Origin: Companilactobacillus baiquanensis | Lineage (GTDB): Bacteria; Bacillota; Bacilli; Lactobacillales; Lactobacillaceae | DNA length: 64,000 nt | Direction of reading: 5' to 3' | Assembly (NCBI RefSeq): GCF_003946605.1 | Contig: NZ_RHOQ01000002.1 | Span: forward strand, 248,001-312,000 | Shown: one piece after another, positions 50,861 to 58,848 of the stretch | How the letters are laid out: each line of letters begins with the position of its first letter | Position numbering within the stretch: position 1 is the stretch's first letter | Position numbers and translations under genes: made by a program | Notes under the pieces: model-generated | Databases searched by the model: none | What the model saw: the letters and a program-made list of their open reading frames with translations, nothing else | Told to the model about the DNA's origin: nothing

Positions 50861-52050
50861 ATTTTCACCTCATTTATATTATTTGTTGCAATTTCATTTT
50901 CTTTTGTAGCTCGTTGAATAAATATTTTTAAAATTAACGGAGCAATAATAGTTGTAACAACGGTTACTACGATCATTGCTGTGTAATGATTTTGATCTAT
51001 CAGTTTGGCACCTAGTGCAACATTAGCGACTACTAAAGCCATTTCCCCACGAGAGACCATACCAGCGCCAACAATATTGGATTCGTTCCATGATAGATGG
51101 AATAGTTTTGCACCAAGAGCTCCACCGATTTGTTTTCCAATAATAGCGATAATAATTAAAGAAATAATAAAGATAATATCGTTTTGTAATCCCTTGAAAC
51201 TGATATTTAAACCAATACTTACAAAGAATACCGGGATAAAAATTGCATATCCGATGGGTTCAATTTTTAAGGCCAAAGATTCTTTGAATTTTGTTTCGGA
51301 TAAAGCTATACCAGCAAAATAAGCACCTAATACATCACTCATACCAAGAGCAACGGCAATAGCCGCAAAACCAAAGCAGAGAATAACGGCACCAGTCGCT
51401 TCGTTTTCGCTGGTATTTAATTTACTGAAAAAGGACATGAATTTAGGGACAAACCATTTACCTAGAACTAGCATGACAACAAAGAATAACAATTTAGTGC
51501 TGATCATTAACCAAACTGGCTGATCACTGCTACCTGAGGAACCAAAGAAAGCTACACACAATCCCAATAAAATGACACACATAATATCATCAGCAACAGC
51601 GGCTCCTAAGATAATAGCTCCTTCACGAGTATTCATTCGTCCCATTTCTTTTAGGACTTGAACGGAAATACTTACCGAAGTTGCACTAAGCACAAGTCCG
51701 ATAAAGATCGAAGTTGTCCAAGGAAAGTTGAAAACCAAAGCACATAATAAAGCTGCACTTAATGTTGGGAAAATAACTCCCAAGGTTGCCACCGTCATAG
51801 CGGGTTTCCAATATTTGATCAGTAGTGAAAGATCACCTTCTAGTCCAGCAATGAACATTAAGACGATGACACCGATTTCTGAAAAATATTGAACGAAGGT
51901 CGTACCAGTCAAAATGTTTAATACTGCAGGTCCAGCGATCACACCTACTAATAATTCTCCAATAACGCTAGGAAAACTTAAAATACTAGATAGATGTGCT
52001 CCTAATTTGGTCAGGATCAAAATAATAACTAATTGAAGAAGGATACTCAT
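50857..52050 (-). CDS. CPA2-family cation:proton antiporter
   Basis: A 397-residue protein with about 12-13 helices. The Na+/H+ exchanger domain has the NapA/KefB-type opening FPSVIGELLVGVIAGPAVLN, the EIGVIVLMFIAGLEGDL loop and the paired acidic residues in AAVADDIMCVILL that carry the ion. It lies inside the sialic-acid operon, overlapping both neighbours (shared ATGA with the symporter and one shared base with the gene upstream). This suggests that it resets the Na+ gradient used by the symporter. Confidence 0.88.
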   Translation of the reverse strand: MSILLQLVIILILTKLGAHLSSILSFPSVIGELLVGVIAGPAVLNILTGTTFVQYFSEIGVIVLMFIAGLEGDLSLLIKYWKPAMTVATLGVIFPTLSAALLCALVFNFPWTTSIFIGLVLSATSVSISVQVLKEMGRMNTREGAIILGAAVADDIMCVILLGLCVAFFGSSGSSDQPVWLMISTKLLFFVVMLVLGKWFVPKFMSFFSKLNTSENEATGAVILCFGFAAIAVALGMSDVLGAYFAGIALSETKFKESLALKIEPIGYAIFIPVFFVSIGLNISFKGLQNDIIFIISLIIIAIIGKQIGGALGAKLFHLSWNESNIVGAGMVSRGEMALVVANVALGAKLIDQNHYTAMIVVTVVTTIIAPLILKIFIQRATKENEIATNNINEVKI

Positions 52051-52793
52051 TATTTCTTATCTCGTTTATTTAAAGCATCGTTTACTAGTTTGATTTGTCC
52101 AGGTAGTTCTTGTTTTGATGTTTCATATTCAATAAAGACAGGTATGTTGGCTGATAAGTTATTAATAAGTGCTTTCCAATCAGTTGTTCCGTCATTTAAC
52201 ATGACAGTTTCTTTGTCTTTAATATCCTTTAAATGGAAAACAGTGATCGCGTCAGACAAATTCTTAAAAGCATCGATCGGGTCTTCATCGATCCAGTACC
52301 AATTTCCTGAATCAAAGGTATAGCCTAATGGAATGTCTAATTCACGTAATTTAATAATTTGTTGAACAACATTCTTTAAAGTTCCGTTATCGTTAGGTTC
52401 GTTTTCGATCGTAACTTTGACATTGTACTGACTGAGTAAGTCTTTTAGGTTATTCAATTGTTCAGCTGAAATATCACTTAAATCGCCAAGACTTATCTTT
52501 AGGTTGCCGATATGAAATTTCTCAGCCATTTTTAGATGATCTTCAATATTTGGATTAACTTGATCTGTTTTAAATAGTTGTTCAGGAATTGAATAAAAGA
52601 ATCCCCAATCTTGTTTTTGGCATAACGAATAAATTGAATTTAATTCTTCATCCTTTGTTTCCTTATTGAATAATTCTCCACGCACTTCGATATTGTCGAT
52701 AGGTGAGTCAGCTAATTCTTCTAAATAAGAAAGTTGGGATCTGCCTGCTTGAATTTCATTTGCGAATACAGCCGTATTGATAGACGCTTGCAT
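52050..52793 (-). CDS. Sugar phosphate isomerase/epimerase-like TIM-barrel protein
   Basis: A 247-residue protein of the xylose-isomerase-like TIM-barrel (AP endonuclease 2/IolE-type) superfamily. Metal-type residues lie at NIEVRGEL, VTIENEPND, GYTFDSGNW, FHLKD and FIEYE. The ATG at 52793 follows AGAGGTGG; six codons upstream lack a ribosome-binding site. It is the first gene of the minus-strand sialic-acid operon. Its reaction is unknown; an epimerase acting on a sialic-acid derivative or another sugar is plausible. Confidence 0.8.
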   Translation of the reverse strand: MQASINTAVFANEIQAGRSQLSYLEELADSPIDNIEVRGELFNKETKDEELNSIYSLCQKQDWGFFYSIPEQLFKTDQVNPNIEDHLKMAEKFHIGNLKISLGDLSDISAEQLNNLKDLLSQYNVKVTIENEPNDNGTLKNVVQQIIKLRELDIPLGYTFDSGNWYWIDEDPIDAFKNLSDAITVFHLKDIKDKETVMLNDGTTDWKALINNLSANIPVFIEYETSKQELPGQIKLVNDALNKRDKK

Positions 52794-52812
52794 TATTTTT
52801 CCACCTCTCAAA

Positions 52813-52864
52813 TAAAAAAACCGTCACTAATATCCACCCATATAGGGCGGCATTAGTAGCGGTT
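52813..52864 (-). promoter_or_regulatory. Leader terminator hairpin upstream of the sialic-acid operon
   Basis: On the minus strand AACCGCTACTAATGCCGCCC pairs with GGGTGGATATTAGTGACGGTT around a four-base tip. It runs into T7, only 20 bases before the first start codon. An intrinsic terminator in a 5' leader suggests attenuation. No known riboswitch or T-box sequence is seen. Confidence 0.6.
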
Positions 52865-52870
52865 ATATTA

Positions 52871-52886
52871 ATTGGATAACTATTAC
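52871..52886 (+). promoter_or_regulatory. Candidate NanR operator, site 1
   Basis: ATTGGATAACTATTAC; the same 16-mer with one change (ATTGGAAAACTATTAC) lies at 53162-53177. Each copy sits beside one of the two divergent sialic-acid promoters. Confidence 0.42.
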
Positions 52887-52915
52887 GTGAAAAATATAAC
52901 ATGGTTTAAATGGAA

Positions 52916-52929
52916 TGTAAACGTTTTTT
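52916..52929. promoter_or_regulatory. cre-like site in the sialic-acid intergenic region
   Basis: TGTAAACGTTTTTT resembles the catabolite-responsive element, imperfect at its right end. Confidence 0.4.
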
Positions 52930-52958
52930 TAATAATAGTTATTGTAAAATACATAAGC

Positions 52959-53106
52959 GGTAATCATTAACGGTATCTCTACTACTTTATAGACAAAACA
53001 GTTTATTTTTTTGGTATTTTTGACTAAAAGTGTTTTTAAATTTATTTTATTGTCTAAGAAAGCCTTTACATCAGAATGAATCGGTTCTTATGGTAATGAT
53101 TATCGT
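52959..53106. promoter_or_regulatory. Repeated GGTAATNATTA motifs in the sialic-acid intergenic region
   Basis: GGTAATCATTAACGG (52959-52973) and GGTAATGATTATCGT (53092-53106) are related, partly palindromic sites. They are alternative candidates for the RpiR-type regulator. No ORF occurs in this 400 bp gap. Confidence 0.35.
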
Positions 53107-53161
53107 AAAACGTGGTTGAAATATTAATTATCGTATTGTACATTTATGTCAGCGGTTAACG

Positions 53162-53177
53162 ATTGGAAAACTATTAC
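53162..53177 (+). promoter_or_regulatory. Candidate NanR operator, site 2
   Basis: ATTGGAAAACTATTAC, 32 bp before the nanA start. Fifteen of 16 bases are shared with site 1. Confidence 0.42.
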
Positions 53178-53208
53178 AAACAAAATCTAAATTTAATCGA
53201 GGGTAATT

Positions 53209-54084
53209 ATGAAAAAATTATATTCAGCATTGATGACAGCTTTTAATGACGATGGTTCAATTAATGAAGCCGGCACAAGAGAAATGATTCGTTACAATAT
53301 CGACGTAAACAAAGTTGATGGATTATACGTTGGTGGTAGTACAGGTGAAAACTTCAATATGAGCCACGAACAAAAAGAACAAGTTTTCAAAATTGCGATC
53401 GATGAAGCCAAAAATGATGTTGATTTGATTGCACAAGTAGGTTCACTAGATTTAAACGAAGCAAAATATTTAGCTAAGTTTGTTACAGATTTAGGCTACC
53501 CACATATTTCTGCAGTTACACCTTTCTATTACAACTACACATTTGAACAAATCAAAGATTACTATAATGAAATTGTTAAAGATGTTGATAATGAACTTAT
53601 TATTTATTCAATTCCTGCCTTAACAGGTGTTTCATTGTCACTTGACCAATTCGATGAATTATTTGAAAATCCAAAAATCATTGGTATCAAGTATACAAAT
53701 GCTGACTTCTTCCTATTAGAAAGAGTACGTAACAGATTCCCTGACAAATTGATCCTTTCAGGATTTGATGAAATGTTACTACCAGCACTTGCACTTGGTG
53801 TTGACGGAGCTATTGGTTCAACATATAACTTGAATGCAAAACGTGCTAAAGCAGAAATGAATGCTTTTGATGCTGGAGATATTGATAAGGCTCGTCAATT
53901 GCAAAAAGACAGCAACGATTTGATTTCAGCACTTATTGCTAATGACATTTATCCATCAATCAAGCTTGTCTTCAAAGAATTGGGTGTTAATGCTGGTGTT
54001 ACAAAGAAACCTATGGCACAACCAACACCTGAAATGATTGCTGGAGCAAAGAAAATTTATAATGACTACCTAAAAGAAAATTAA
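53209..54084 (+). CDS. nanA: N-acetylneuraminate lyase
   Basis: A 291-residue TIM-barrel aldolase that splits sialic acid into ManNAc and pyruvate. The pyruvate-binding motif GGSTGENFNMS is at about residue 44, the catalytic Tyr is in IIYSIPALTG (about 137) and the Schiff-base Lys in IIGIKYTNADFF (about 164). The STGEN form and ALTG mark NanA rather than DapA. Start follows GAGGGTAATT. nanE follows after 14 bases in the same operon. Confidence 0.95.
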   Translation: MKKLYSALMTAFNDDGSINEAGTREMIRYNIDVNKVDGLYVGGSTGENFNMSHEQKEQVFKIAIDEAKNDVDLIAQVGSLDLNEAKYLAKFVTDLGYPHISAVTPFYYNYTFEQIKDYYNEIVKDVDNELIIYSIPALTGVSLSLDQFDELFENPKIIGIKYTNADFFLLERVRNRFPDKLILSGFDEMLLPALALGVDGAIGSTYNLNAKRAKAEMNAFDAGDIDKARQLQKDSNDLISALIANDIYPSIKLVFKELGVNAGVTKKPMAQPTPEMIAGAKKIYNDYLKEN

Positions 54085-54098
54085 GAAGTGATACTTTT

Positions 54099-54791
54099 AT
54101 GAAAAATAATTTTTTAGAAACAGTTAAAGGAAAACTAGTAGTTTCTTGCCAAGCTTTATCCAACGAACCTTTGCATAGCTCATTCATTATGTCTAGAATG
54201 GCACGTGCAGCTAAACAAGCCGGTTCAGTAGCAATAAGATGCAACTCGGTGGTTGATATTCAAGCTATCCAAGATGAGACAAACTTGCCAATTATTGGTC
54301 TTAATAAAGTCGATTATGACGATTCTCCAGTTTATATAACACCAACAATGAAGGAAATGCGTGCTGTCGCCAGCACGGGTGCTGAAGTAGTTGCTTGTGA
54401 TGTTACTGGACAAAAAAGACCTCATGGAGAGAAGTTGTCTGATATTGTTACTCAAATGCGTCAAGAATTTCCAGATACACTATTGATGGCTGATACGGCA
54501 ACAATTGACAATGTACATGAAGCCATGGACCTTGGCTTTGATATAATCGGAACTACAATGCACGGTTATACCCCTGATACAGAGGGGATGAATATTGCTG
54601 ATGATGACTTCAGTTATTTAAAAGAAGTGCTTGAAGTCGCTGATCGTCCAGTAATAGCTGAAGGAAAAGTTGATACACCTGAAAAAGCTCGTTACTGTAT
54701 TGATTTAGGTTGTCATGCAGTAGTAGTCGGTGGAGCTATTACACGTCCATTAGAAATAGCTACAAAATTTATTAACGCTGTTAATGCATAA
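54099..54791 (+). CDS. nanE: N-acetylmannosamine-6-phosphate 2-epimerase
   Basis: A 230-residue TIM-barrel enzyme converting ManNAc-6-P to GlcNAc-6-P. NanE landmarks are VSCQALSNEPLHSSFIMSRMARAAKQAGSVAIR, PIIGLNKVDYDDSPVYITPT (catalytic Lys) and HAVVVGGAITRPLEIA (phosphate binding). It is coupled to nanA. The product feeds nagA at 33.8 kb. A terminator follows the stop codon at once. Confidence 0.96.
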   Translation: MKNNFLETVKGKLVVSCQALSNEPLHSSFIMSRMARAAKQAGSVAIRCNSVVDIQAIQDETNLPIIGLNKVDYDDSPVYITPTMKEMRAVASTGAEVVACDVTGQKRPHGEKLSDIVTQMRQEFPDTLLMADTATIDNVHEAMDLGFDIIGTTMHGYTPDTEGMNIADDDFSYLKEVLEVADRPVIAEGKVDTPEKARYCIDLGCHAVVVGGAITRPLEIATKFINAVNA

Positions 54792-54830
54792 AAAAACGAG
54801 CCTGAGATTTTTTCCCGGGCTCGTTTTTTA
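54790..54830. terminator. Bidirectional terminator between nanE and nanR
   Basis: AAAAAACGAGCC pairs with GGCTCGTTTTTT, with T-runs on both strands. Convergent genes end on either side. Confidence 0.87.
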
Positions 54831-55652
54831 TTAATTATTACTGTGAAATTTATTTTCCATAACCAATTCTACAGTATGGCTAAGTCGTTTGCTAAAGGTT
54901 TCATTTTCTAGCAGCATAGTTGTAATGATGTCTAAAGCATATGTTATTGCAAATTGCGAATTGATAAAACGAGTATTATCAACGAAGTTGCTGTTTTTTA
55001 CCAAAATAGGATAATCACTCAATTCATACAGCTTACTTTTTTCAAAACCGGTGATCCCAACCACTTTGGCACCATTCTTTTGTGCGATTACGGCGGCCTT
55101 ATTTAGGTCAGTTGTGCTACCTGAAGATGAAAGTGCTAAAACTACATCATCTTTGCCGATGATACCAGATGTAATATACATAATATGGCTTTCAGTCATT
55201 GAGAAGGCGGCAATTCCCATACGAATAAGTCGCTGGGTCATTTCTTGGGCGGTGTATCCAGAACTTCCAATACCGAAAATATAAATACGATGACAGTTTG
55301 AAATAAGATCAACGACTTTTTTTAATTGATCAGTATCTAAACGTTCCCAAGTATCGCTCAAAACATTGCGATAGAAGCTATAAACTTCGTCAGCAATAGA
55401 ATTTTTAGTAGAAGGCTTTGACTCTTTTTGACGTTCACTAGCCAGTTGCAATTTGAAATCATAAAAATCATGACAGTTCATTTTCTTAACAAAGCGAGTA
55501 ATTGTCGCATTACTTACACCAACTTTTGAAGCTAGCGTAGTAATACTCATTTTTTGAACGTCACTAGGGTTTTGAATAACTTGAATAGCGACTTTTCGCT
55601 CTTGTCTAGAAAGCATTGGTAATTGTTCTTCAACTAGTTTTAAAATATTCAT
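54831..55652 (-). CDS. nanR: RpiR family regulator of the sialic-acid genes
   Basis: A 273-residue regulator. The N-terminal RpiR helix-turn-helix (MSITTLASKVGVSNATITRFVKKMNC) is at about residues 34-60. A SIS phosphosugar-binding domain follows from about residue 110 (IYIFGIGSSGYTAQEMTQRL, LALSSSGSTTDLNKAA, VVGITGFEKS). It lies between nanAE and nanK, so control of this module by a phosphosugar such as ManNAc-6-P is likely. The symbol is assigned from context. Confidence 0.87.
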   Translation of the reverse strand: MNILKLVEEQLPMLSRQERKVAIQVIQNPSDVQKMSITTLASKVGVSNATITRFVKKMNCHDFYDFKLQLASERQKESKPSTKNSIADEVYSFYRNVLSDTWERLDTDQLKKVVDLISNCHRIYIFGIGSSGYTAQEMTQRLIRMGIAAFSMTESHIMYITSGIIGKDDVVLALSSSGSTTDLNKAAVIAQKNGAKVVGITGFEKSKLYELSDYPILVKNSNFVDNTRFINSQFAITYALDIITTMLLENETFSKRLSHTVELVMENKFHSNN

Positions 55653-55737
55653 AAAAGTTCCTCCGTGGACTATAACTCAATAATAAATATCAAATTAATA
55701 AAAATCAATAATTGTTAACGAATAGAGAGGCATAATC

Positions 55738-56598
55738 ATGGATGATAAACTATTTCTTGCGTTTGATATCGGTGGTACCACTATTAAATATGGAATTGTA
55801 GATAAAGAATTGAATGTCAGTGATTTTGGAAAAGTTGATACTAAACATAATAAAGATGGGTATATTTTGACAGCCCTTCAAGAAATCACTGCTGAATTTC
55901 AAAAGAAATATAGGTTGAATGGTATAGGTGTCAGCACTGCTGGAATAGTTAAAGATGGCAGTATTTTATTTGCTGGACCAACTATTCCGGGATATCAAGG
56001 TACCAAAATCCAAGAGACATTGGAAAAACAAACTGGTTTAGCAGTGTTTGTCGTTAATGACGTAGATGCAGCACTTTTGGGTGAACAACTAGCTGGAGTC
56101 GCTCAAAATAGCGATACAACATATTGTGTGGCATTAGGTACTGGTATCGGCGGAGCTTATCTTAAGAATAATCAGCTTTTGAGCGGAACTCATGCTTATG
56201 CTAATTCCATTGGTTATATATTATATGATGAAAAAACTAAAACTAATTATGAGCAACGAGCTTCGACTTTGACCTTGGAACATAATTTAGAAAAATACAA
56301 TACTAGTGTTATCGATGCCTTTGAATTCGCTAAAAGAAAAGAAGGACCTTATTTACAAATAATTGAAGATTGGGCAGATGAAGTGGCACGCGGACTTGCC
56401 GAAATAGTCTTATTATATGATCCAGAGATCTTAATTATCGGTGGAGCAGTTTCTAAACAGGGCCAATATCTAATTGATTTATTGCATCGTCATATGGATA
56501 GTAAAATTCCAGATGGCTTGTTTAAAACAGAATTAAGAATTGCCAGATTGACCGACAAAGCTCAAATATACGGAGCTATTTCACCATTCATGAATTAA
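55738..56598 (+). CDS. nanK: ROK family kinase, probable N-acetylmannosamine kinase
   Basis: A 286-residue sugar kinase. The ATP phosphate motif FDIGGTTIKYGIVD is at the N terminus, VNDVDAALLGE carries the catalytic Asp, GTGIGGAYL is the second phosphate motif, and IIGGAVSKQG closes the fold. The zinc motif CxCGxxGCxE found in most ROK proteins is absent, with no cysteine cluster in the 150-200 region. The sialic-acid context points to ManNAc as substrate. Divergent from nanR. Confidence 0.88.
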   Translation: MDDKLFLAFDIGGTTIKYGIVDKELNVSDFGKVDTKHNKDGYILTALQEITAEFQKKYRLNGIGVSTAGIVKDGSILFAGPTIPGYQGTKIQETLEKQTGLAVFVVNDVDAALLGEQLAGVAQNSDTTYCVALGTGIGGAYLKNNQLLSGTHAYANSIGYILYDEKTKTNYEQRASTLTLEHNLEKYNTSVIDAFEFAKRKEGPYLQIIEDWADEVARGLAEIVLLYDPEILIIGGAVSKQGQYLIDLLHRHMDSKIPDGLFKTELRIARLTDKAQIYGAISPFMN

Positions 56599-56602
56599 AA
56601 AT

Positions 56603-56690
56603 AGCGTGTCATAAGGGGAGACTGATCATAGCTTAGAAAGATATTTGGTTCGTCCTTCTAGCTAAACGGTCTCTGCCTTGTGACACGCAT
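56603..56690. repeat. Long hairpin repeat, family member C
   Basis: GCGTGTCATAAGG..AGACTGATCATAGCT pairs with AGCTAAACGGTCTCTGCCTTGTGACACGC. It is related to members A and B, with stem changes on both arms (GTGTCA/TGACAC). Confidence 0.7.
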
Positions 56691-56705
56691 TTTAAAAACG
56701 TGAAT

Positions 56706-56942
56706 CTAAATTCTCTTTTTAACGTTATATTGAACAACACCTGTATCGTCTTTGGCATCGGTTTTAGCGTCTTTAGCAAAGTAAACATAGAACTTCTTAT
56801 TATCTGCCACATCTTCAGCCACTACCAAGGATGATTCATAAGGATCTTTAGCTTTATAAATTTGTGCCCCTCGAACTGCTTCGCCAAAATCTCTTGAATT
56901 GGCAATTGCATCACCAGGGTTAAAAAATACCATTTCGTCCAT
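56706..56942 (-). CDS. Small hypothetical protein
   Basis: About 78 residues, soluble and charged, with no signal or membrane segment. The opening MDEMVFFNPGDAIANSRDFGEAVRGAQIYKAKDPYESSLVVAEDV and the C-terminal FYVYFAKDAKTDAKDDTG suggest a small alpha/beta domain. I do not recognise a family. The start could be ATG 56942 or GTG 56951; AAAGGATG precedes both. Divergent from the YueI gene. Confidence 0.6.
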   Translation of the reverse strand: MDEMVFFNPGDAIANSRDFGEAVRGAQIYKAKDPYESSLVVAEDVADNKKFYVYFAKDAKTDAKDDTGVVQYNVKKRI

Positions 56943-57014
56943 GATCGACACATCCTTTCATTGCTTCTATTATACAATTATGATATTAATTAAGCGAAGA
57001 GAAAGAGGGATGTT

Positions 57015-57395
57015 ATGACTAACGTTGAAGATTATATTAAAAAAAATATCTTTGGCAAGCCACAATTAAAGCCAGACGAAAAAAATAAATTTTTAGGTAA
57101 TTTTGCTGAAAGAGTTGCGATCGCATTAACGGTTGCACAATTAAAAAATGCTAGTAATATCAAGGTAGTAGAGGGTATTATGAAAAAATATCCTGATTAT
57201 CATCTTTATTTGAATGGAAAAATTGATTCGTACATACTGGATAATTACATTCAATTAAGTGTAAAATTAGGATATAAGTTTACTATTGTTACGCAGGCAC
57301 CCATGAGAAAGGGTAAACGAATTTTAAACGATTCTGATATGGCCCTGGTAGTTGCGAACGAGAATAAACCCATCGGACGACCCGTACTTTTATAA
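57015..57395 (+). CDS. YueI family protein (DUF1694)
   Basis: 126 residues. The N-terminal IFGKPQLKPDEKNKFLGNFAERVAIALTVAQL and the C-terminal FTIVTQAPMRKGKRILNDSDMALVVANE regions match the YueI/DUF1694 family of Firmicutes. Function is unknown; the fold may be nucleotide-related. GAAAGAGGGAT precedes the ATG. prs follows after 15 bases on the same strand, so the two are likely one transcript. Confidence 0.88.
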   Translation: MTNVEDYIKKNIFGKPQLKPDEKNKFLGNFAERVAIALTVAQLKNASNIKVVEGIMKKYPDYHLYLNGKIDSYILDNYIQLSVKLGYKFTIVTQAPMRKGKRILNDSDMALVVANENKPIGRPVLL

Positions 57396-57410
57396 TTTTG
57401 GAGGACAAAA

Positions 57411-58388
57411 ATGTCTCAGTCATTAGATAAACTTGCTTTACTTTCTTTGAATGGAAATAAACCTTTAGCAAAGAGAATTTCAGAATATATGGGAATCCCC
57501 TTGTTAGATGCGTCAGTTTCTCATTTTAGTGACGGGGAAATCAACATTCAGATCAACGAGAGTATTCGTGGTAAGGATGTTTATATCATCCACTCTGTAT
57601 CTGATCCCGTTAATGATAACTTTATGGAATTGATGATTGCGGTTGATGCTTTAAGACGTGCCAGCACACATATGATCACTTGTGTTTTGCCATACTTTGC
57701 ATATACACGTTCTGACAGGAAGTCACGTTCAAGAGAACCTATTTCCGCAAAACTTTTTGCGAACATGCTTGAAATGGGCAAGGTTGATCGTGTAATTGCT
57801 CTTGATATGCATGCTGATCAAATTCAAGGATTCTTTGATATTCCTGTTGATCACTTACGTGCTATGCCGATCTTTGCTCGTTATTTTATGGACACAATGG
57901 ATAATATGGAAAATGTTGTTTTTGTTGCTCCTGACCATAATTCTACTAAACGTGCCCGTGCTTTGGCAGAGGTATTTGGATCACAAATTGCAATTGTTGA
58001 TCAGAGATCAACTGAAGATGATGATGTTATTTCTGATGTTATTGGAGATGTTGAGGGCAAGGATTGTGTTATTGTTGATGATTTAGTCGATACAGGTACA
58101 AGAATGATCAATAGTGCTAAATCATTGATCAATGCAGGTGCATCTGAAGTTTCTGCAGCTGCAACACATCCAATCTTCTCAAAAAATGCTGCTCAAAAAT
58201 TACAAGATTCTGAATTGAAACAAATTGTGGTTACAGATTCAATCACTATTCCTGATGAATGTAATTTTGATAAGCTAAAAGTATTGTCAGTTACTGGTTT
58301 AGTCGGTGATGCAATTCGTATTATTGAATCTGATGATTCAACAGCGTCATTGTTTACCGTTAGAGATAACTATCGAGAAATTAAATAA
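57411..58388 (+). CDS. prs: Ribose-phosphate pyrophosphokinase
   Basis: A 325-residue enzyme making PRPP from ribose-5-phosphate and ATP. Landmarks are FSDGEINIQINESIRGKDVYIIHS, the ATP flexible loop YFAYTRSDRKSRSREPISAKLFANM (one Arg in the usual QDRK replaced by Ser), the metal and catalytic His in DMHADQIQGFFDIPVDHL, and the PRPP loop DCVIVDDLVDTGTRM. YARQDRKxxPREPI is the usual form of the flexible loop; here it reads YTRSDRKSRSREPI, the variant I would expect of the second (Prs2) paralogue of lactobacilli. Confidence 0.93.
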   Translation: MSQSLDKLALLSLNGNKPLAKRISEYMGIPLLDASVSHFSDGEINIQINESIRGKDVYIIHSVSDPVNDNFMELMIAVDALRRASTHMITCVLPYFAYTRSDRKSRSREPISAKLFANMLEMGKVDRVIALDMHADQIQGFFDIPVDHLRAMPIFARYFMDTMDNMENVVFVAPDHNSTKRARALAEVFGSQIAIVDQRSTEDDDVISDVIGDVEGKDCVIVDDLVDTGTRMINSAKSLINAGASEVSAAATHPIFSKNAAQKLQDSELKQIVVTDSITIPDECNFDKLKVLSVTGLVGDAIRIIESDDSTASLFTVRDNYREIK

Positions 58389-58426
58389 GGACTCATCTGG
58401 GGGTGTCCCAGAAGAATCCTTTTTTG
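58386..58426 (+). terminator. Terminator of prs
   Basis: AAGGACTCATCTGGG pairs with CCCAGAAGAATCCTT (two mismatches), followed by a T-run. Confidence 0.78.
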
Positions 58427-58457
58427 TAACTAATTAAAAAAACAAAAGGTGGTATAT

Positions 58458-58658
58458 ATGAAAAAGAAAGGTCCCATATTTTCCTTAACGATTTTAATTA
58501 TAACTTTATTGGTTGTAAGTGTGATCCTTTACATCGCTGATCAACAAAGAGCAATTTTAACCCTAATGGAAGTCATTGTGATTTCGGCTGTCTATTTAAT
58601 GGGCATGGAGAAGAATCACAGGGGACACAACAAGAAACGTAAAACAGTTAAGTTTTAG
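58458..58658 (+). CDS. Small membrane protein, unknown function
   Basis: About 66 residues: MKKKGPIFSLTILIITLLV opens with a basic N terminus and a first membrane helix. A second hydrophobic stretch follows (about 33-48), and the tail is strongly basic (NHRGHNKKRKTVKF). AAAGGTGG stands 6 bases before the ATG at 58458. It has its own terminator. Nothing specific can be inferred. Confidence 0.65.
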   Translation: MKKKGPIFSLTILIITLLVVSVILYIADQQRAILTLMEVIVISAVYLMGMEKNHRGHNKKRKTVKF

Positions 58659-58678
58659 GTTTCAAGCGTTAAAGAAAT

Positions 58679-58721
58679 TAAGTCAGTAATCCGATTTTGG
58701 ATTGCTGGCTTATTTTTTTTG
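58679..58721 (+). terminator. Terminator
   Basis: AAGTCAGTAATCC-GATTTT-GGATTGCTGGCTT followed by a T8 tract. Confidence 0.8.
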
Positions 58722-58848
58722 ATTAAAAATTATAGGCAAATTTTAAATAAATTTCCCATTAATGAATGATTAATCCGTTGTAAGGGATTATCATATAGGT
58801 GGGAAAATATAATTATTTTTATTATAAATATGAGAGGAAGACAATAAA

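Noticed and set aside
57796..58086. 96-codon Leu/Ile-rich ORF inside prs
   Set aside because: A frame-shifted reading of prs; its hydrophobicity comes from codon offset.
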